A stretch of 55,240 bases of DNA, from positions 1 to 55,240 of the forward strand of contig CAYXBQ010000015.1 of assembly GCA_964463375.1 (NCBI GenBank), given 5' to 3'. Every line of letters starts with the position of its first letter. Position 1 is the stretch's first letter. Origin of the DNA: UMGS1696 sp964463375 (GTDB lineage Bacteria; Bacillota; Clostridia; Oscillospirales; CAG-272). The notes beneath the pieces were generated by a model, which had not been told where the DNA came from, did not search any database, and saw nothing but the letters and a program-made list of their open reading frames with translations. This document shows positions 33,153-42,087 of this stretch, piece after piece. Made by a program: the position numbers and the translations under genes.

Positions 33153-34088
33153 ATGGCTTATAGCAAAACCAAAAAGAAAATCAAACAACAGATCAAAAAG
33201 ACCGGCAAAGCGTGGCTGGGAAAGGTGCTGACGGCGATCATCTCCCTACTGCTGGCGGGAATGGGCACCTACTCCTATTCCCAGACCGGCTCCGTGATCC
33301 CCCGGCGAGAGCTGCTGACCGGCAATGCCTCCATCCACTTTATCGATGTGGGGCAGGGGGATGCAACGCTGATCCTGACCGGAGATGCGGCGGTGCTGGT
33401 GGATGCCGGAACAAACAGTGCCGCCGATACCCTGGTGGCGTATCTCACGACCTACGTGGGGCGGCTGGACTATATGATCCTGACCCATCCCCACGACGAC
33501 CACGTGGGGGGAGCAGACGAGGTACTGAACGCCATTCCCGTGGCGCATATCCTCATGCCTTTGGTGGAGCACAACGGCTACACGGAAAAGCTCACCACTT
33601 TGGCGGCAGAAAAATCCATTCCGGTGGAGGATGCTAGGCAGGGCGAACAATACACCATCGGCGACATCACCTGCACGCTGCTGGGTCCTGTACATACCAA
33701 CTACGATAATCTGAACGATGTCAGCGCCGTGATCCGGGTGGATGTGGGCGGCACGTCTCTGCTCCTCTCCGGGGATGCCGAGCAGAAAGCCGAAAACGAC
33801 GTGCTGGCTGCCAACGATCCCGCCTTGTTTAACTGCGACATCTACCAGGTCGGCCACCACGGCTCCTCCACCTCCACCTCTTTGGAGTTCTTCACGGCCA
33901 TCGAACCGGACATTTGCGTGATCTCCTGCGGTGCCGGCAACTCCTATGGCCATCCCCATACCACGGTCATGCAGCTTTTGGAAATGTCCGGTGCCACGAT
34001 CTATCGCACCGACGAAGAGGGGACGATCGTGTTGGAGACCGACGGCGAAACGATCTGGAAACGGGGAGAGATCCGGGAGATCGCCTGA
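33153..34088 (+). CDS. ComEC/Rec2-like metallo-beta-lactamase-fold hydrolase, membrane-anchored
   Basis: A 311-residue protein with a basic N-terminus, one membrane segment (about 23-43), and an extracellular MBL domain like the C-terminal domain of the DNA-uptake protein ComEC. Motifs: FIDVGQGDA (residues 63-71), THPHDDHVGG with His112, His114, Asp116 and His117, LLLSGDAE and VGHHGSSTS. Stand-alone proteins of this type are thought to be nucleases or phosphodiesterases; the role here is not shown. AAAGGAAAG precedes the ATG. The next gene begins 87 bases on, with its own promoter. Confidence 0.88.
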   Translation: MAYSKTKKKIKQQIKKTGKAWLGKVLTAIISLLLAGMGTYSYSQTGSVIPRRELLTGNASIHFIDVGQGDATLILTGDAAVLVDAGTNSAADTLVAYLTTYVGRLDYMILTHPHDDHVGGADEVLNAIPVAHILMPLVEHNGYTEKLTTLAAEKSIPVEDARQGEQYTIGDITCTLLGPVHTNYDNLNDVSAVIRVDVGGTSLLLSGDAEQKAENDVLAANDPALFNCDIYQVGHHGSSTSTSLEFFTAIEPDICVISCGAGNSYGHPHTTVMQLLEMSGATIYRTDEEGTIVLETDGETIWKRGEIREIA

Positions 34089-34112
34089 GAAGGGCAGAGC
34101 CGTAAAACGCAC

Positions 34113-34141
34113 TTGACAAAGCCGGGCGAATCCTGTATACT
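34113..34141 (+). promoter_or_regulatory. Promoter of the TIM-barrel hydrolase gene
   Basis: TTGACA (34113-34118) and TATACT (34136-34141), spacing 17; starts CTTGACAAAGCC as at 31818. Confidence 0.88.
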
Positions 34142-34175
34142 ATAGGAAACTACTCACAACGGGAGGATACAAGGT

Positions 34176-35408
34176 ATGATGAACAAATTTCCGATCGGCT
34201 TCTGGAACTATACGGCGACGGGACAGCAGACGGCTAAGGACGTAAAGGATTGGGCAGATCTGGGCATGACCATGGCAAACAGCCCGGAATACTGGGAAGG
34301 CTGTGATAAGCAGTGTATGCTGGACATTTTGGATGCCTGTGCCGAACACGACATCCAGGTGATCCTGTGCGACCGCAGAGCCAGATGGTACGGCATTTCG
34401 GAGGATCCGGAAGGGGCAAAGGCACGGTTTGCAGCAGCACTGGACGATTTCGGTAGCCATCCCGCGGTGCTGGGCTTCCACGTAGGGGACGAGCCCAACA
34501 CGGACAAGACGTTTATGGAAAGCTGTATGGCCCACAAGATGCAGCTGGAAATGGCACCTCACCTGCTGCCCCACCTGAATTATCTGCCCTATTGGGAAGG
34601 GCAGGAAGAGACCATCCTCAAGTGTTCCACCTTCTTGGATTGGGCGAAGAAAATGCAGCAGGAAGCCGACCTGAAGGTGCTGTGCTACGACTGCTATGCC
34701 CAGATGAATCCGGAAGAATCCGGCACGCAGATGTACTTCACCAACCTGCGGAAGTTCATCGAAGCGGCTGACGCCACCGGGATCATTCCCTGGACGACGC
34801 TGCTGTCCGTGGGTCACTTCCGCTATCGCTGCCCCAATGAGGACGACCTGCGTTGGCAGCTGAACACCGCTGTTGCCTCCGGTATGAAGGGGATCCTGTG
34901 GTTCTTCATCTACGAAAGAGAGCCGGTTGCCAACTATCGTCTGCCTGCCATCGATGAGTTTGGCGAACGGACCCCCACCTTTGGCGCACTTTCCCGTGTG
35001 AACCGCCACTTCCTGCACCAGTTCGGCGATTTCTTCCTGCACGCCAAGCACCTGTACACCTGCCACGTGGGCAAGGCCTATGGTGGCTACGACCTGTTCG
35101 AGGCCGGCAAGTGCGATACCGTCCGGAACATCACCAGCGAAAACGGCCTGCCGGCAGTGCTGAGCTGGTTTGAGCTGGATGGAGAAAAGTATGTGGCACT
35201 GGTGAACAACTCTCCCTTTGAATCGGGCCTGTTCAAGATCCACGTGCCGAAGGACACCAAGGTATTCCAGCGCTTCACCTGGAACCACCAATGCGTAGAC
35301 ATGAAGACCAATGCCTGGGATGCCTTCTACGGCGAGACCGAGGACGAATGCATCGGCGGCGACTGGCTGGCTCCCGGACAGATGAAGCTGTACAAGATCA
35401 TGAAGTAA
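34176..35408 (+). CDS. Putative TIM-barrel glycoside hydrolase of unassigned family
   Basis: A 410-residue cytoplasmic protein. Its order of strands looks like a (beta/alpha)8 glycosidase: PIGFWNYTATG at strand 1, DIQVILCDRRARWYG, AVLGFHVGDEPN (Glu near 109, the place of the acid/base in clan GH-A enzymes), LKVLCYDCY, IPWTTLLSVGHFRYR, GMKGILWFFIYERE (possible nucleophile Glu). A small beta domain follows with SWFELDGEKYVALVNNS. I do not recognise a CAZy family. ATG 34176 has GGGAGG nine bases upstream; the second codon is also ATG. Followed by heptamer-type repeat units and a terminator. Confidence 0.65.
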   Translation: MMNKFPIGFWNYTATGQQTAKDVKDWADLGMTMANSPEYWEGCDKQCMLDILDACAEHDIQVILCDRRARWYGISEDPEGAKARFAAALDDFGSHPAVLGFHVGDEPNTDKTFMESCMAHKMQLEMAPHLLPHLNYLPYWEGQEETILKCSTFLDWAKKMQQEADLKVLCYDCYAQMNPEESGTQMYFTNLRKFIEAADATGIIPWTTLLSVGHFRYRCPNEDDLRWQLNTAVASGMKGILWFFIYEREPVANYRLPAIDEFGERTPTFGALSRVNRHFLHQFGDFFLHAKHLYTCHVGKAYGGYDLFEAGKCDTVRNITSENGLPAVLSWFELDGEKYVALVNNSPFESGLFKIHVPKDTKVFQRFTWNHQCVDMKTNAWDAFYGETEDECIGGDWLAPGQMKLYKIMK

Positions 35409-35463
35409 ATCAGATGAGAGAGGATATTTTGTAGCTTCGTAGTGGAGCGAACCACCTCTCTTT

Positions 35464-35489
35464 GAAGCAAAGTCAGAAGTCAGAAATAT
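35464..35489 (+). repeat. Heptamer repeat fragment after the TIM-barrel gene
   Basis: GAAGCAA, a shortened AGTCA, GAAGTCA and GAAATAT: the same unit family as 18743-18777, here about 55 bases past the stop. It is inverted relative to the copy at 35595-35644, so the two could pair across the convergent gene ends. Confidence 0.6.
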
Positions 35490-35497
35490 AAAAAGTG

Positions 35498-35535
35498 AAC
35501 GGAGTACCATACCCTTGTGGTAAGGCTCCGTTTTC
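35498..35535 (+). terminator. Terminator of the TIM-barrel hydrolase gene
   Basis: AACGGAG (35498-35504) with CTCCGTT (35526-35532), inner TACCA/TGGTA; TTTTCTTT follows. Confidence 0.85.
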
Positions 35536-35542
35536 TTTGTAC

Positions 35543-35573
35543 AAAAAAGATGCAGACCCCACATGGAGTCCGC
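35543..35573 (-). terminator. Terminator of the MATE gene
   Basis: On the minus strand GCGGACTCC pairs with GGGGTCTGC (35565-35573 with 35552-35560) and six T follow (35543-35548). Confidence 0.82.
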
Positions 35574-35594
35574 ACCGATTTGTATGTAAATATT

Positions 35595-35644
35595 TGACTT
35601 CTCAATATGCGAAGCACGACTTCTGACTTCTAACGTCTTACTTC
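35595..35644 (-). repeat. Heptamer repeat starting at the MATE stop codon
   Basis: Read on the minus strand: GAAGTAA (last Lys codon plus stop, 35638-35644), GACGTTA, GAAGTCA, GAAGTCG, all in 7-base register down to 35617, with another GAAGTCA at 35595-35601. Same phase relative to the stop codon as in the mannosidase gene. Confidence 0.78.
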
Positions 35645-37035
35645 GCGATTGCCTTATCCTTCCACTTGCCACGGCGGTAGAAGATAAAGGTCAAGATCGC
35701 ACCGATGAGCCAGGAGCACAGCAGGGAGATCTGGATGCAGACGCTTTGTCCGTGGGGCAGCTCCGGCGTGGTAGTCAGCCAGGAAATGATGTATGCAATG
35801 GGTACCCGAATGACCACGGTGGTGATCACCGAGATCCACATGGGTGTCATGGTATCCCCGGCACCACGCATGATCCCGGACAGGCTCTGGGTCACAGCCA
35901 TGGCGATATATCCCACCGCCAGGATCTGCATTAGGTGATAGCTCAGATCCACCAGCGCTGCGGTCTCCGTGAAGATCCCCATCAGTCCCTTGCCGAAGAC
36001 TAAGATCACCAGCGTGATCACTGTGGAGGTCAGCACCGCCATCAGCGTACCCTGACGGGCACCCTTGACCACACGGTCGTACTTGCCAGCCCCCACATTT
36101 TGTCCGGCGTAGGTGGTCAGCGCAGTACCAAAGGAGAAGTTGGGCATCATGGCAAAGCCGTCCACCCGCATGACCACCACGTTGGCAGCGATGAACTGTT
36201 CGCCAAACTGGTTGGTCAGAGACTGTACCAGGATCATGGCAGAGGAGAAGATCGCCTGGGTAGCACCGGAGGGCAGTCCCAGCTTGATAATGGTCTTCAC
36301 ATACTGTCCACGAGGCCGGAGGTAATGCAGCTTGAAATCAAAGAATTCCTGCATCCGTGCCAGCTTCAGGAAGCATAGGATGGAGGAGATGATCTGCGCA
36401 ATGATGGTCGCCAGTGCCACACCGGGCACGCCCATATCCAGGCTTGCCACAAAATATACGTCCAGCACAATGTTGACCACGGTAGCGACCAGCAGATAGA
36501 GCAGCGCCGATACCGAATCTCCCAGACCACGAATGATCCCGGACAGGATGTTGTAGTACGCCATACCGGCCACACCGATGACGGAGATGATCAGATAATC
36601 CGTACACCAATCCAAAATGGATTCCGGCGTGTTCAGCAGGATCAGCAGCGGCCGGATCAGCGGCGTGGCGACCAGCATCAAGAACAGGCAGCAAATAGCC
36701 GTGACGGTGACGCAGTTGCCGATGGTCCAGGACAGGCTTTCTCGATCCTTGGCACCAAAGTATTGGGATACCATAATGCTTGCCCCGGCAGAGATCCCGA
36801 TGAACAAAACCAGGAGCAGATTGACGATAGGCCCGGCACTGCCCACAGCGGAGAGGGCGTTGTCCCCCACATATTTCCCGACGACAATGGTGTCAACGGT
36901 GTTGTAGAGCTGCTGGGCGATGTTGCCAAGCAGCATGGGCAGGGTGAAGGTCAGGATGCTTTTCCAGGGGGTACCAACGGTCATATCCGTGGGCGCTGAG
37001 AGTCTTTTGAGGAATGAGGAAGAATTTCCGGCCAC
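35638..37035 (-). CDS. MATE family multidrug/sodium antiporter
   Basis: Cation-coupled exporter of drugs or metabolites, 465 residues with about twelve membrane helices in two six-helix halves. Conserved marks: LTFTLPMLLGNIAQQLYNTVDTIVVGKYVG near residue 30 and the parallel second-half block IIKLGLPSGATQAIFSSAMI. Start is GTG 37035 with AAGGAG eight bases upstream; a nearby ATG is out of frame. Own promoter with a consensus spacing, own terminator. Substrate unknown. Confidence 0.93.
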   Translation of the reverse strand: MAGNSSSFLKRLSAPTDMTVGTPWKSILTFTLPMLLGNIAQQLYNTVDTIVVGKYVGDNALSAVGSAGPIVNLLLVLFIGISAGASIMVSQYFGAKDRESLSWTIGNCVTVTAICCLFLMLVATPLIRPLLILLNTPESILDWCTDYLIISVIGVAGMAYYNILSGIIRGLGDSVSALLYLLVATVVNIVLDVYFVASLDMGVPGVALATIIAQIISSILCFLKLARMQEFFDFKLHYLRPRGQYVKTIIKLGLPSGATQAIFSSAMILVQSLTNQFGEQFIAANVVVMRVDGFAMMPNFSFGTALTTYAGQNVGAGKYDRVVKGARQGTLMAVLTSTVITLVILVFGKGLMGIFTETAALVDLSYHLMQILAVGYIAMAVTQSLSGIMRGAGDTMTPMWISVITTVVIRVPIAYIISWLTTTPELPHGQSVCIQISLLCSWLIGAILTFIFYRRGKWKDKAIAK

Positions 37036-37082
37036 AAGTTCATCTCCTTTTCATAGTATAGACAAATTTCAATGGAGTATCC

Positions 37083-37111
37083 AGTATAACACAGATACAG
37101 CAAAATTGCAA
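37083..37111 (-). promoter_or_regulatory. Promoter of the MATE gene
   Basis: TTGCAA (37106-37111) and TATACT (37083-37088), minus strand, spacing 17. Confidence 0.8.
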
Positions 37112-37359
37112 GAGGGCACGACAGAATTTCACATTTTTCTGCCTTATTCACAAAAATCCCGCTGCGAAATGAGACGGGATTTGCCATGAAAATATTGTGA
37201 GTGGATTATTTTGGCTGAAAGAAAACATAGCTCCAAACAACAAAAAGGATGCAGTGCTATATGGAATATGTAGCGAAATACGGCATACCCTGTGCAAAAG
37301 CCACGTCCTTCTCCCCCATGATTTGTACTACTTCACCGAAGCAAAAATCCTCCAATCTC
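37112..37359. other. Intergenic region between divergent MATE and sugar-ABC genes
   Basis: No supported gene. An inverted repeat AAATCCCG (37154-37161) with CGGGATTT (37175-37182) has T-rich ends on the minus strand and may be an orphan terminator. A frame open from 37249 joins the ATPase gene but lies upstream of that gene's promoter. Confidence 0.5.
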
Positions 37360-37388
37360 TTGCATAAGGCGGCAAAATGTGCTATAAT
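37360..37388 (+). promoter_or_regulatory. Promoter of the sugar ABC importer operon
   Basis: TTGCAT (37360-37365) and TATAAT (37383-37388), spacing 17, about 38 bases before the ATPase start. Confidence 0.83.
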
Positions 37389-37425
37389 GCTTCTATCGAA
37401 CTTACGCAAAGGAATGCTTGCTGAT

Positions 37426-38532
37426 ATGAAAGTGACACTGCAAAACCTGACGAAAAAATTTCCGAGCCGGAATAAGAAGGACGGGCGGGAAGTGACCGCT
37501 GTGGATCATTTGACCTGCGAGATCCCGGATGGCTGCCTCATTGGTCTGTTGGGCCCCTCCGGCTGCGGGAAAAGTACAGCGCTGAGCCTGATCTGCGGTC
37601 TGCAAAAACCCACCGAAGGACAGATCTTCTTCGGTGACGACGACGTGACCGCACTGCCGCCGGAGCACCGTGGCGTGGGGCTGGTCTTCCAGAATTACGC
37701 ACTGTATCCCCATTTGACCGTGCGGCAGAATATCATCTTCCCGCTGGAAAACAGACGGGGGAAGGATAAGCTCACCAAGGAAGAAATGAACAAAATGGCC
37801 GACGACATCGCGGGGCTTGTCCAGCTGGATGGACTTATGGATCGTAAGCCCAGCGAGCTCTCCGGTGGGCAGCAGCAGCGGGTCGCCATCGCCAGAGCCC
37901 TGGTCAAAATGCCGCGGGTACTGCTGCTGGACGAACCGCTGTCCAACTTAGATGCCAGACTACGACTGCAAACCAGAGAAGAGATCCGCCGCATCCAAAA
38001 GGAGACCGGCATCACCACCGTCTTTGTCACCCACGACCAGGAAGAGGCCATGAGCATCTCCGACCAGATCGTCGTGATGCAGACCGGTGTGCTCCAGCAA
38101 ATGGGCAAGCCCCAGGAGGTCTACGAAAATCCCGCCAATCTGTTTGTCGCCAAATTCTTAGGTACCCCGCCCATCGGTATCTATACCGGCACTGTGCGGC
38201 AGGGCAGACTGTGCATTGGTGAGCAGGAGGTGCTGTCTGTGCCCGGTGCGCCGGATGGGGATGTGACCGTGGGGATCCGTCCCGAAGCCTATGTGCTACA
38301 GGACGACGGCCCCTTTGCCTGTGGACTGACCAGGGTGGAGGTCATGGGACGGGATTGCAGCATGGTCATCACCCACCCCTGTGCCGTCAGCGAAAGCATC
38401 CGCTGTATCATCCCGGCAGATGCGCTCTCCCACGCCGGTGCAGATACCGTCCGCTTTGGTTTGAAACCCAACAAGGTGTACCTGTTCGATCCGGCGACCG
38501 AGGAACGGATCCCCTTTGCGGTGGAAAGGTAG
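37426..38532 (+). CDS. Sugar ABC importer ATPase (MalK/UgpC type)
   Basis: Energises import by the two permeases that follow. 368 residues: Walker A GPSGCGKST, Q-loop VFQNYALYPH, signature LSGGQQQR, Walker B VLLLDEPLSNLDAR and switch His in FVTHDQEEAMSI. The C-terminal 120 residues form the TOBE/OB regulatory domain seen in MalK-like proteins. ATG 37426 was chosen because the promoter is just upstream and AAAGGA is 12 bases before it; the frame is open further up. First gene of a four-gene operon, with 6 bases to the next gene. Confidence 0.92.
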   Translation: MKVTLQNLTKKFPSRNKKDGREVTAVDHLTCEIPDGCLIGLLGPSGCGKSTALSLICGLQKPTEGQIFFGDDDVTALPPEHRGVGLVFQNYALYPHLTVRQNIIFPLENRRGKDKLTKEEMNKMADDIAGLVQLDGLMDRKPSELSGGQQQRVAIARALVKMPRVLLLDEPLSNLDARLRLQTREEIRRIQKETGITTVFVTHDQEEAMSISDQIVVMQTGVLQQMGKPQEVYENPANLFVAKFLGTPPIGIYTGTVRQGRLCIGEQEVLSVPGAPDGDVTVGIRPEAYVLQDDGPFACGLTRVEVMGRDCSMVITHPCAVSESIRCIIPADALSHAGADTVRFGLKPNKVYLFDPATEERIPFAVER

Positions 38533-38538
38533 GCGGCT

Positions 38539-39429
38539 ATGGAAAACAACAGCAAAAAAGCCTGGTTGTACCTGCTCCCGGCGATCCTGTTTTTGGTGGT
38601 CTTCATGGTCTACCCGCTGGTGGACGTGTGTATATACTCCTTTGAAGAAGGCTACAATTCTGCCTCCCAAACCTACCAGGGCGTGGGGCTGTACAACTAC
38701 CGCTATATCCTGCGGGACCCCTATTTCCTGCAAGCCTTGCAGAATACCTTTATTTTGGTGATCATCACGGTGCCTCTGTCCACCGGTATCGCACTGGCGA
38801 TCTCTCTGGCGCTGTCCTCCATCCAAAAGCTGCGGCACCTGTTCCAGACCGTGTATTTCCTGCCCTACGTGACCAATACCTTAGCGGTGGGGCTGGTGTT
38901 CATGATCCTGTTCCAGAAGACCGCCTACTCCGATGGTCTGGTGAATTTGTTCCTCAACATATTCGGTGCAGGTCCCATCGACTTTATCGACGGACCCTAT
39001 TGGGCCAAGATGTTCGTGCTGTGCTTTTACACCATTTGGGTGGTCATGCCCTTCAAGATCCTGATCCTGACCAGTGCGCTGGCTTCCGTGAAGGAGGACT
39101 ACTACAACGCCGCCCGGATCGATGGCACCCCCAAGTGGCGGATCTTTACCAAGATCACCCTGCCCATGATCTCTCCCATGCTGTTCTATTTGGTGATCAC
39201 CGGGTTCATCGGTGCCTTCAAAGCCTATAGCGATGCGGTGGCTCTATTTGGTACCAACCTGAACGCCGCCGAAATGAACACCATCGTGGGCTACATCTAT
39301 GATATGCTCTACGGCAACAGCGGCGGCTATCCGTCCTATGCTTCGGCAGCGGCCATCGTGCTGTTTGCCATCGTGCTGACCATCACCTGCATCAACCTGC
39401 TGGTGAGCCGGAAGCACACCCACTACTGA
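38539..39429 (+). CDS. Sugar ABC importer permease (UgpA/MalF type)
   Basis: Membrane subunit of 296 residues with six helices, first at about 8-28. The cytoplasmic EAA loop reads VKEDYYNAARIDGTPKWRIFTKITLPM, the coupling helix that docks on the ATPase. A periplasmic-side insert includes FGAGPIDFIDG. Six bases after the ATPase gene, with the start ATG following GGAAAGG. Second gene of the operon. Confidence 0.93.
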   Translation: MENNSKKAWLYLLPAILFLVVFMVYPLVDVCIYSFEEGYNSASQTYQGVGLYNYRYILRDPYFLQALQNTFILVIITVPLSTGIALAISLALSSIQKLRHLFQTVYFLPYVTNTLAVGLVFMILFQKTAYSDGLVNLFLNIFGAGPIDFIDGPYWAKMFVLCFYTIWVVMPFKILILTSALASVKEDYYNAARIDGTPKWRIFTKITLPMISPMLFYLVITGFIGAFKAYSDAVALFGTNLNAAEMNTIVGYIYDMLYGNSGGYPSYASAAAIVLFAIVLTITCINLLVSRKHTHY

Positions 39430-39449
39430 GAAAGGCAGGCTTTGGAACG

Positions 39450-40319
39450 ATGCAAGCTTCCTACGAAAAAATCGAGAAAAATGCAAAGACCCGCAAGACC
39501 CTGCTGGACGTAGTGGTCTACATTTTCCTGACCCTATGGGGACTGTTCGTGCTGTTCCCCTTCTATTGGATGGTGCTGACCTCGCTGAAAAGCTACAGCA
39601 CCTACAACAGCGAATATATCCCGAAATTTATCACCCTGACCCCCACCCTGGAAAACTACGCCGATGCCTTTACCGCCGTTCCCCTGGCACGATATTTTCT
39701 GAACACCGTGATCTTTACACTGGCGACTACGGCACTCATGCTGGTGGTGATCATTCCGGCGGCCTTCGCTTTTGCCAGACTGCGCTTCCGGGGACGGGAT
39801 CTTGTGTTTACGCTGTTTCTCTCCCTCATGATGATCCCCAATGAGCTGGTGGTCATTACCAACTATGTCACCGTCACCGATCTGGATCTGCGCAACACCT
39901 TTATGGGACTGATCCTACCCTCGGTGGCATCGGTGTTCTATATCTATTTATTGAAGGAAAACTTCGCCCAGATCCCGGATGAGCTGTACTATGCCGCCAA
40001 GGTGGATGGTACCACGGACTGGCGGTACCTATGGAAGGTCATGCTGCCCATCTGCCGCCCCACCATCGTCACCATCACCATCCTGAAGATCATCGAATGC
40101 TGGAACTCCTATGTGTGGCCCCGGCTGGTGACGGACGACCAGAACTATTATCTGGTTTCCGTGGGGATCCAGGAGATCCGGGAGAACGGCTTTGGACGAG
40201 AGAACATCCCGGCTATGATGGCGGCAGTGGTGGTCATCTCCGTACCGCTGATCGTGCTGTTCCTCATTTTCCGCAACAAGATCATGGAAGGTGTGGCAAG
40301 AGGAGGTACCAAAGGATGA
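39450..40319 (+). CDS. Sugar ABC importer permease (UgpE/MalG type)
   Basis: Second membrane subunit, 289 residues, six helices. Typical family features: SLKSYSTYNSEYI after helix 1, FLSLMMIPNELVVITNY, and the EAA loop IPDELYYAAKVDGTTDWRYLWKVMLPI. Its TGA stop overlaps the ATG of the next gene (ATGA), so translation is coupled. Third gene of the operon. Confidence 0.93.
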   Translation: MQASYEKIEKNAKTRKTLLDVVVYIFLTLWGLFVLFPFYWMVLTSLKSYSTYNSEYIPKFITLTPTLENYADAFTAVPLARYFLNTVIFTLATTALMLVVIIPAAFAFARLRFRGRDLVFTLFLSLMMIPNELVVITNYVTVTDLDLRNTFMGLILPSVASVFYIYLLKENFAQIPDELYYAAKVDGTTDWRYLWKVMLPICRPTIVTITILKIIECWNSYVWPRLVTDDQNYYLVSVGIQEIRENGFGRENIPAMMAAVVVISVPLIVLFLIFRNKIMEGVARGGTKG

Positions 40320-41911
40320 AAAAACGAATCATGGGACTGCTTCTCACCCTGGCACTGCTGTTGCCCATGCTGTGCAGCTGCCATGGCGCAAGAGGACTGG
40401 ATCCCTTCCAAATGCCGGAGGACTTTGACACGGAGACCCGGTACGAGATCTCCTTCTGGGCGAAGAACGATACGAACCTGACCCAGGTGGCGATCTACGA
40501 ACAGGCCATCGAGGATTTCCAAAACCTCTATCCCAACATCACCGTGAACCTGCGTCTGTACACGGACTACAGCCGGATCTACAACGACGTGATCACGAAT
40601 ATTTCCACCAACACGACACCCAATGTGTGCATCACCTACCCGGACCACATCGCCACCTACAAAACGGGGACCAATGTGGTGGTGCCGCTGGAGGAGCTAA
40701 TGGACGATCCCCGGTATGGGCTGGGCGGCAGCGAGCTGCGGTTTGACGGCCCTACCAAAGGAGAGATCATCCCGAAATTCCTCGAAGAAGGGATCATCGA
40801 CGGACAGCAATATGCGCTGCCCTTCATGCGTTCCACCGAGGCCTGCTACGTGAACGTGACCTACCTAAACAAGCTGGGCTACCAGCTGCCGGCGGTGCTG
40901 ACCTGGGATTTTGTGTGGGAAGTGTCCAAGAAGGCGGCGGAAAAGGATGCCGATGGCGTGTATGCCGTGAACGGGCAGAAGGTCATGATCCCGTTTATCT
41001 ATAAGTCCACCGACAATATGATGATCCAAATGCTGAAGCAGCGGGGAGCAGGGTACTCCACGGCGGCGGGCGAGATCGATCTGTTCCACGAAACCACGGA
41101 GGAGCTGCTCTACACCATTGCCGATGCAGTGGCGGCCGGAGCCTTCTCTACCTTCAAGATCTCCAGCTATCCCGCCAACTTCCTGAACGCCGGGCAGTGC
41201 ATCTTTGCCATCGACTCCACAGCCGGAGCCACCTGGATGGGCAGTGACGCACCCCTATCCGACATCAGCGAAGAAAACTTTGTGGCCTTTGAAACGGCTG
41301 TGCTGCCCATTCCCCAGGAAAATGCCGACGAGCCCATCATGATCTCCCAGGGGCCGTCCATGTGTATCTTCAATAAGGGGGATTCCGGCGAGGTGCTGGC
41401 CTCTTGGCTGTTTGCCCAGTTCATGCTGACCAACGACGTGCAGATCGCCTATTCCCAAACGGAGGGCTATGCACCGGTGACAGCCAAGGCACAGCAATCG
41501 GCAGCATACGTGGACTACCTGGATCGTGCCGGGGAAGACAACGAGCTGCACTACGACGTGAAGCTGGCCGCCACCAAGCTGCTGCTGGACAACACGGAGA
41601 ACACCTTTGTGACCCCGGTATTCAACGGCTCTGCGTCTTTGCGGGATGCGGCAGGACAGCTTATCGAAAACGTGACCAAGTCCGTGCGCCGTGGAGAGAC
41701 CGTGGATGACAGCTACATGGCTGCGCTGTTCGACGACATGACCTCCCTCTATCGCCTGGATCAGCTCGGCGGCACCATGACAGCTGCCACAGCGGATATG
41801 GGTCCGTTGCCAACACCGTCCGTGGTATTGCTTGTGGCACTGGTGGCAGCGTGGGTCTGCATGGGAGCCTATGTGCTGGTGGAAAAGCGGCGTGCCAAGC
41901 GGCAGAGATAA
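40316..41911 (+). CDS. Sugar ABC importer solute-binding protein with extra C-terminal membrane helix
   Basis: Substrate receptor of the preceding importer, 531 residues. Signal peptide with lipobox LCSC (Cys22), then the family-1 binding fold (EISFWAKNDTNLTQVAIYEQ, NVTYLNKLGYQLP, TWDFVWE, GPSMCIFNKGDSGE). Unusually the protein ends with a hydrophobic segment VVLLVALVAAWVCMGAYVLV followed by EKRRAKRQR, a classic stop-transfer helix. The receptor would thus be held at both ends. AGGAGG lies nine bases before the ATG, inside the permease gene. Last gene of the operon. Confidence 0.9.
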   Translation: MKKRIMGLLLTLALLLPMLCSCHGARGLDPFQMPEDFDTETRYEISFWAKNDTNLTQVAIYEQAIEDFQNLYPNITVNLRLYTDYSRIYNDVITNISTNTTPNVCITYPDHIATYKTGTNVVVPLEELMDDPRYGLGGSELRFDGPTKGEIIPKFLEEGIIDGQQYALPFMRSTEACYVNVTYLNKLGYQLPAVLTWDFVWEVSKKAAEKDADGVYAVNGQKVMIPFIYKSTDNMMIQMLKQRGAGYSTAAGEIDLFHETTEELLYTIADAVAAGAFSTFKISSYPANFLNAGQCIFAIDSTAGATWMGSDAPLSDISEENFVAFETAVLPIPQENADEPIMISQGPSMCIFNKGDSGEVLASWLFAQFMLTNDVQIAYSQTEGYAPVTAKAQQSAAYVDYLDRAGEDNELHYDVKLAATKLLLDNTENTFVTPVFNGSASLRDAAGQLIENVTKSVRRGETVDDSYMAALFDDMTSLYRLDQLGGTMTAATADMGPLPTPSVVLLVALVAAWVCMGAYVLVEKRRAKRQR

Positions 41912-42012
41912 CCCTGTGGGCTTTCGGAATTTTGACAATGATATTTATCACCAATGGACGATATGGGAAATGGGTGAAATTTGATAAGTTCGCTAAAAAT
42001 GTCCAAACGCTA
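41912..42012. other. Intergenic gap after the importer operon
   Basis: No gene, repeat or convincing terminator seen; the operon may end without an intrinsic hairpin. Confidence 0.4.
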
Positions 42013-42040
42013 TTGACTTTAGTCAAAAATCGTGTATAAT
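42013..42040 (+). promoter_or_regulatory. Promoter of the OB-fold-like lipoprotein with palindromic -35
   Basis: TTGACT (42013-42018) and TATAAT (42035-42040), spacing 16. The -35 is the left arm of the inverted repeat TTGACT-TT-AGTCAA (42013-42026), so a repressor bound there would cover it. Confidence 0.82.
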
Positions 42041-42087
42041 GTAGTTGTAAACCCTTTGCAACATCTTTATGAAGGAGAAATGAAAAA

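Noticed and set aside
37249..37425. N-terminal extension of the sugar ABC ATPase
   Set aside because: The frame is open, but a consensus promoter (37360-37388) lies inside it and the ATPase fold begins at 37426 with a ribosome site before it.
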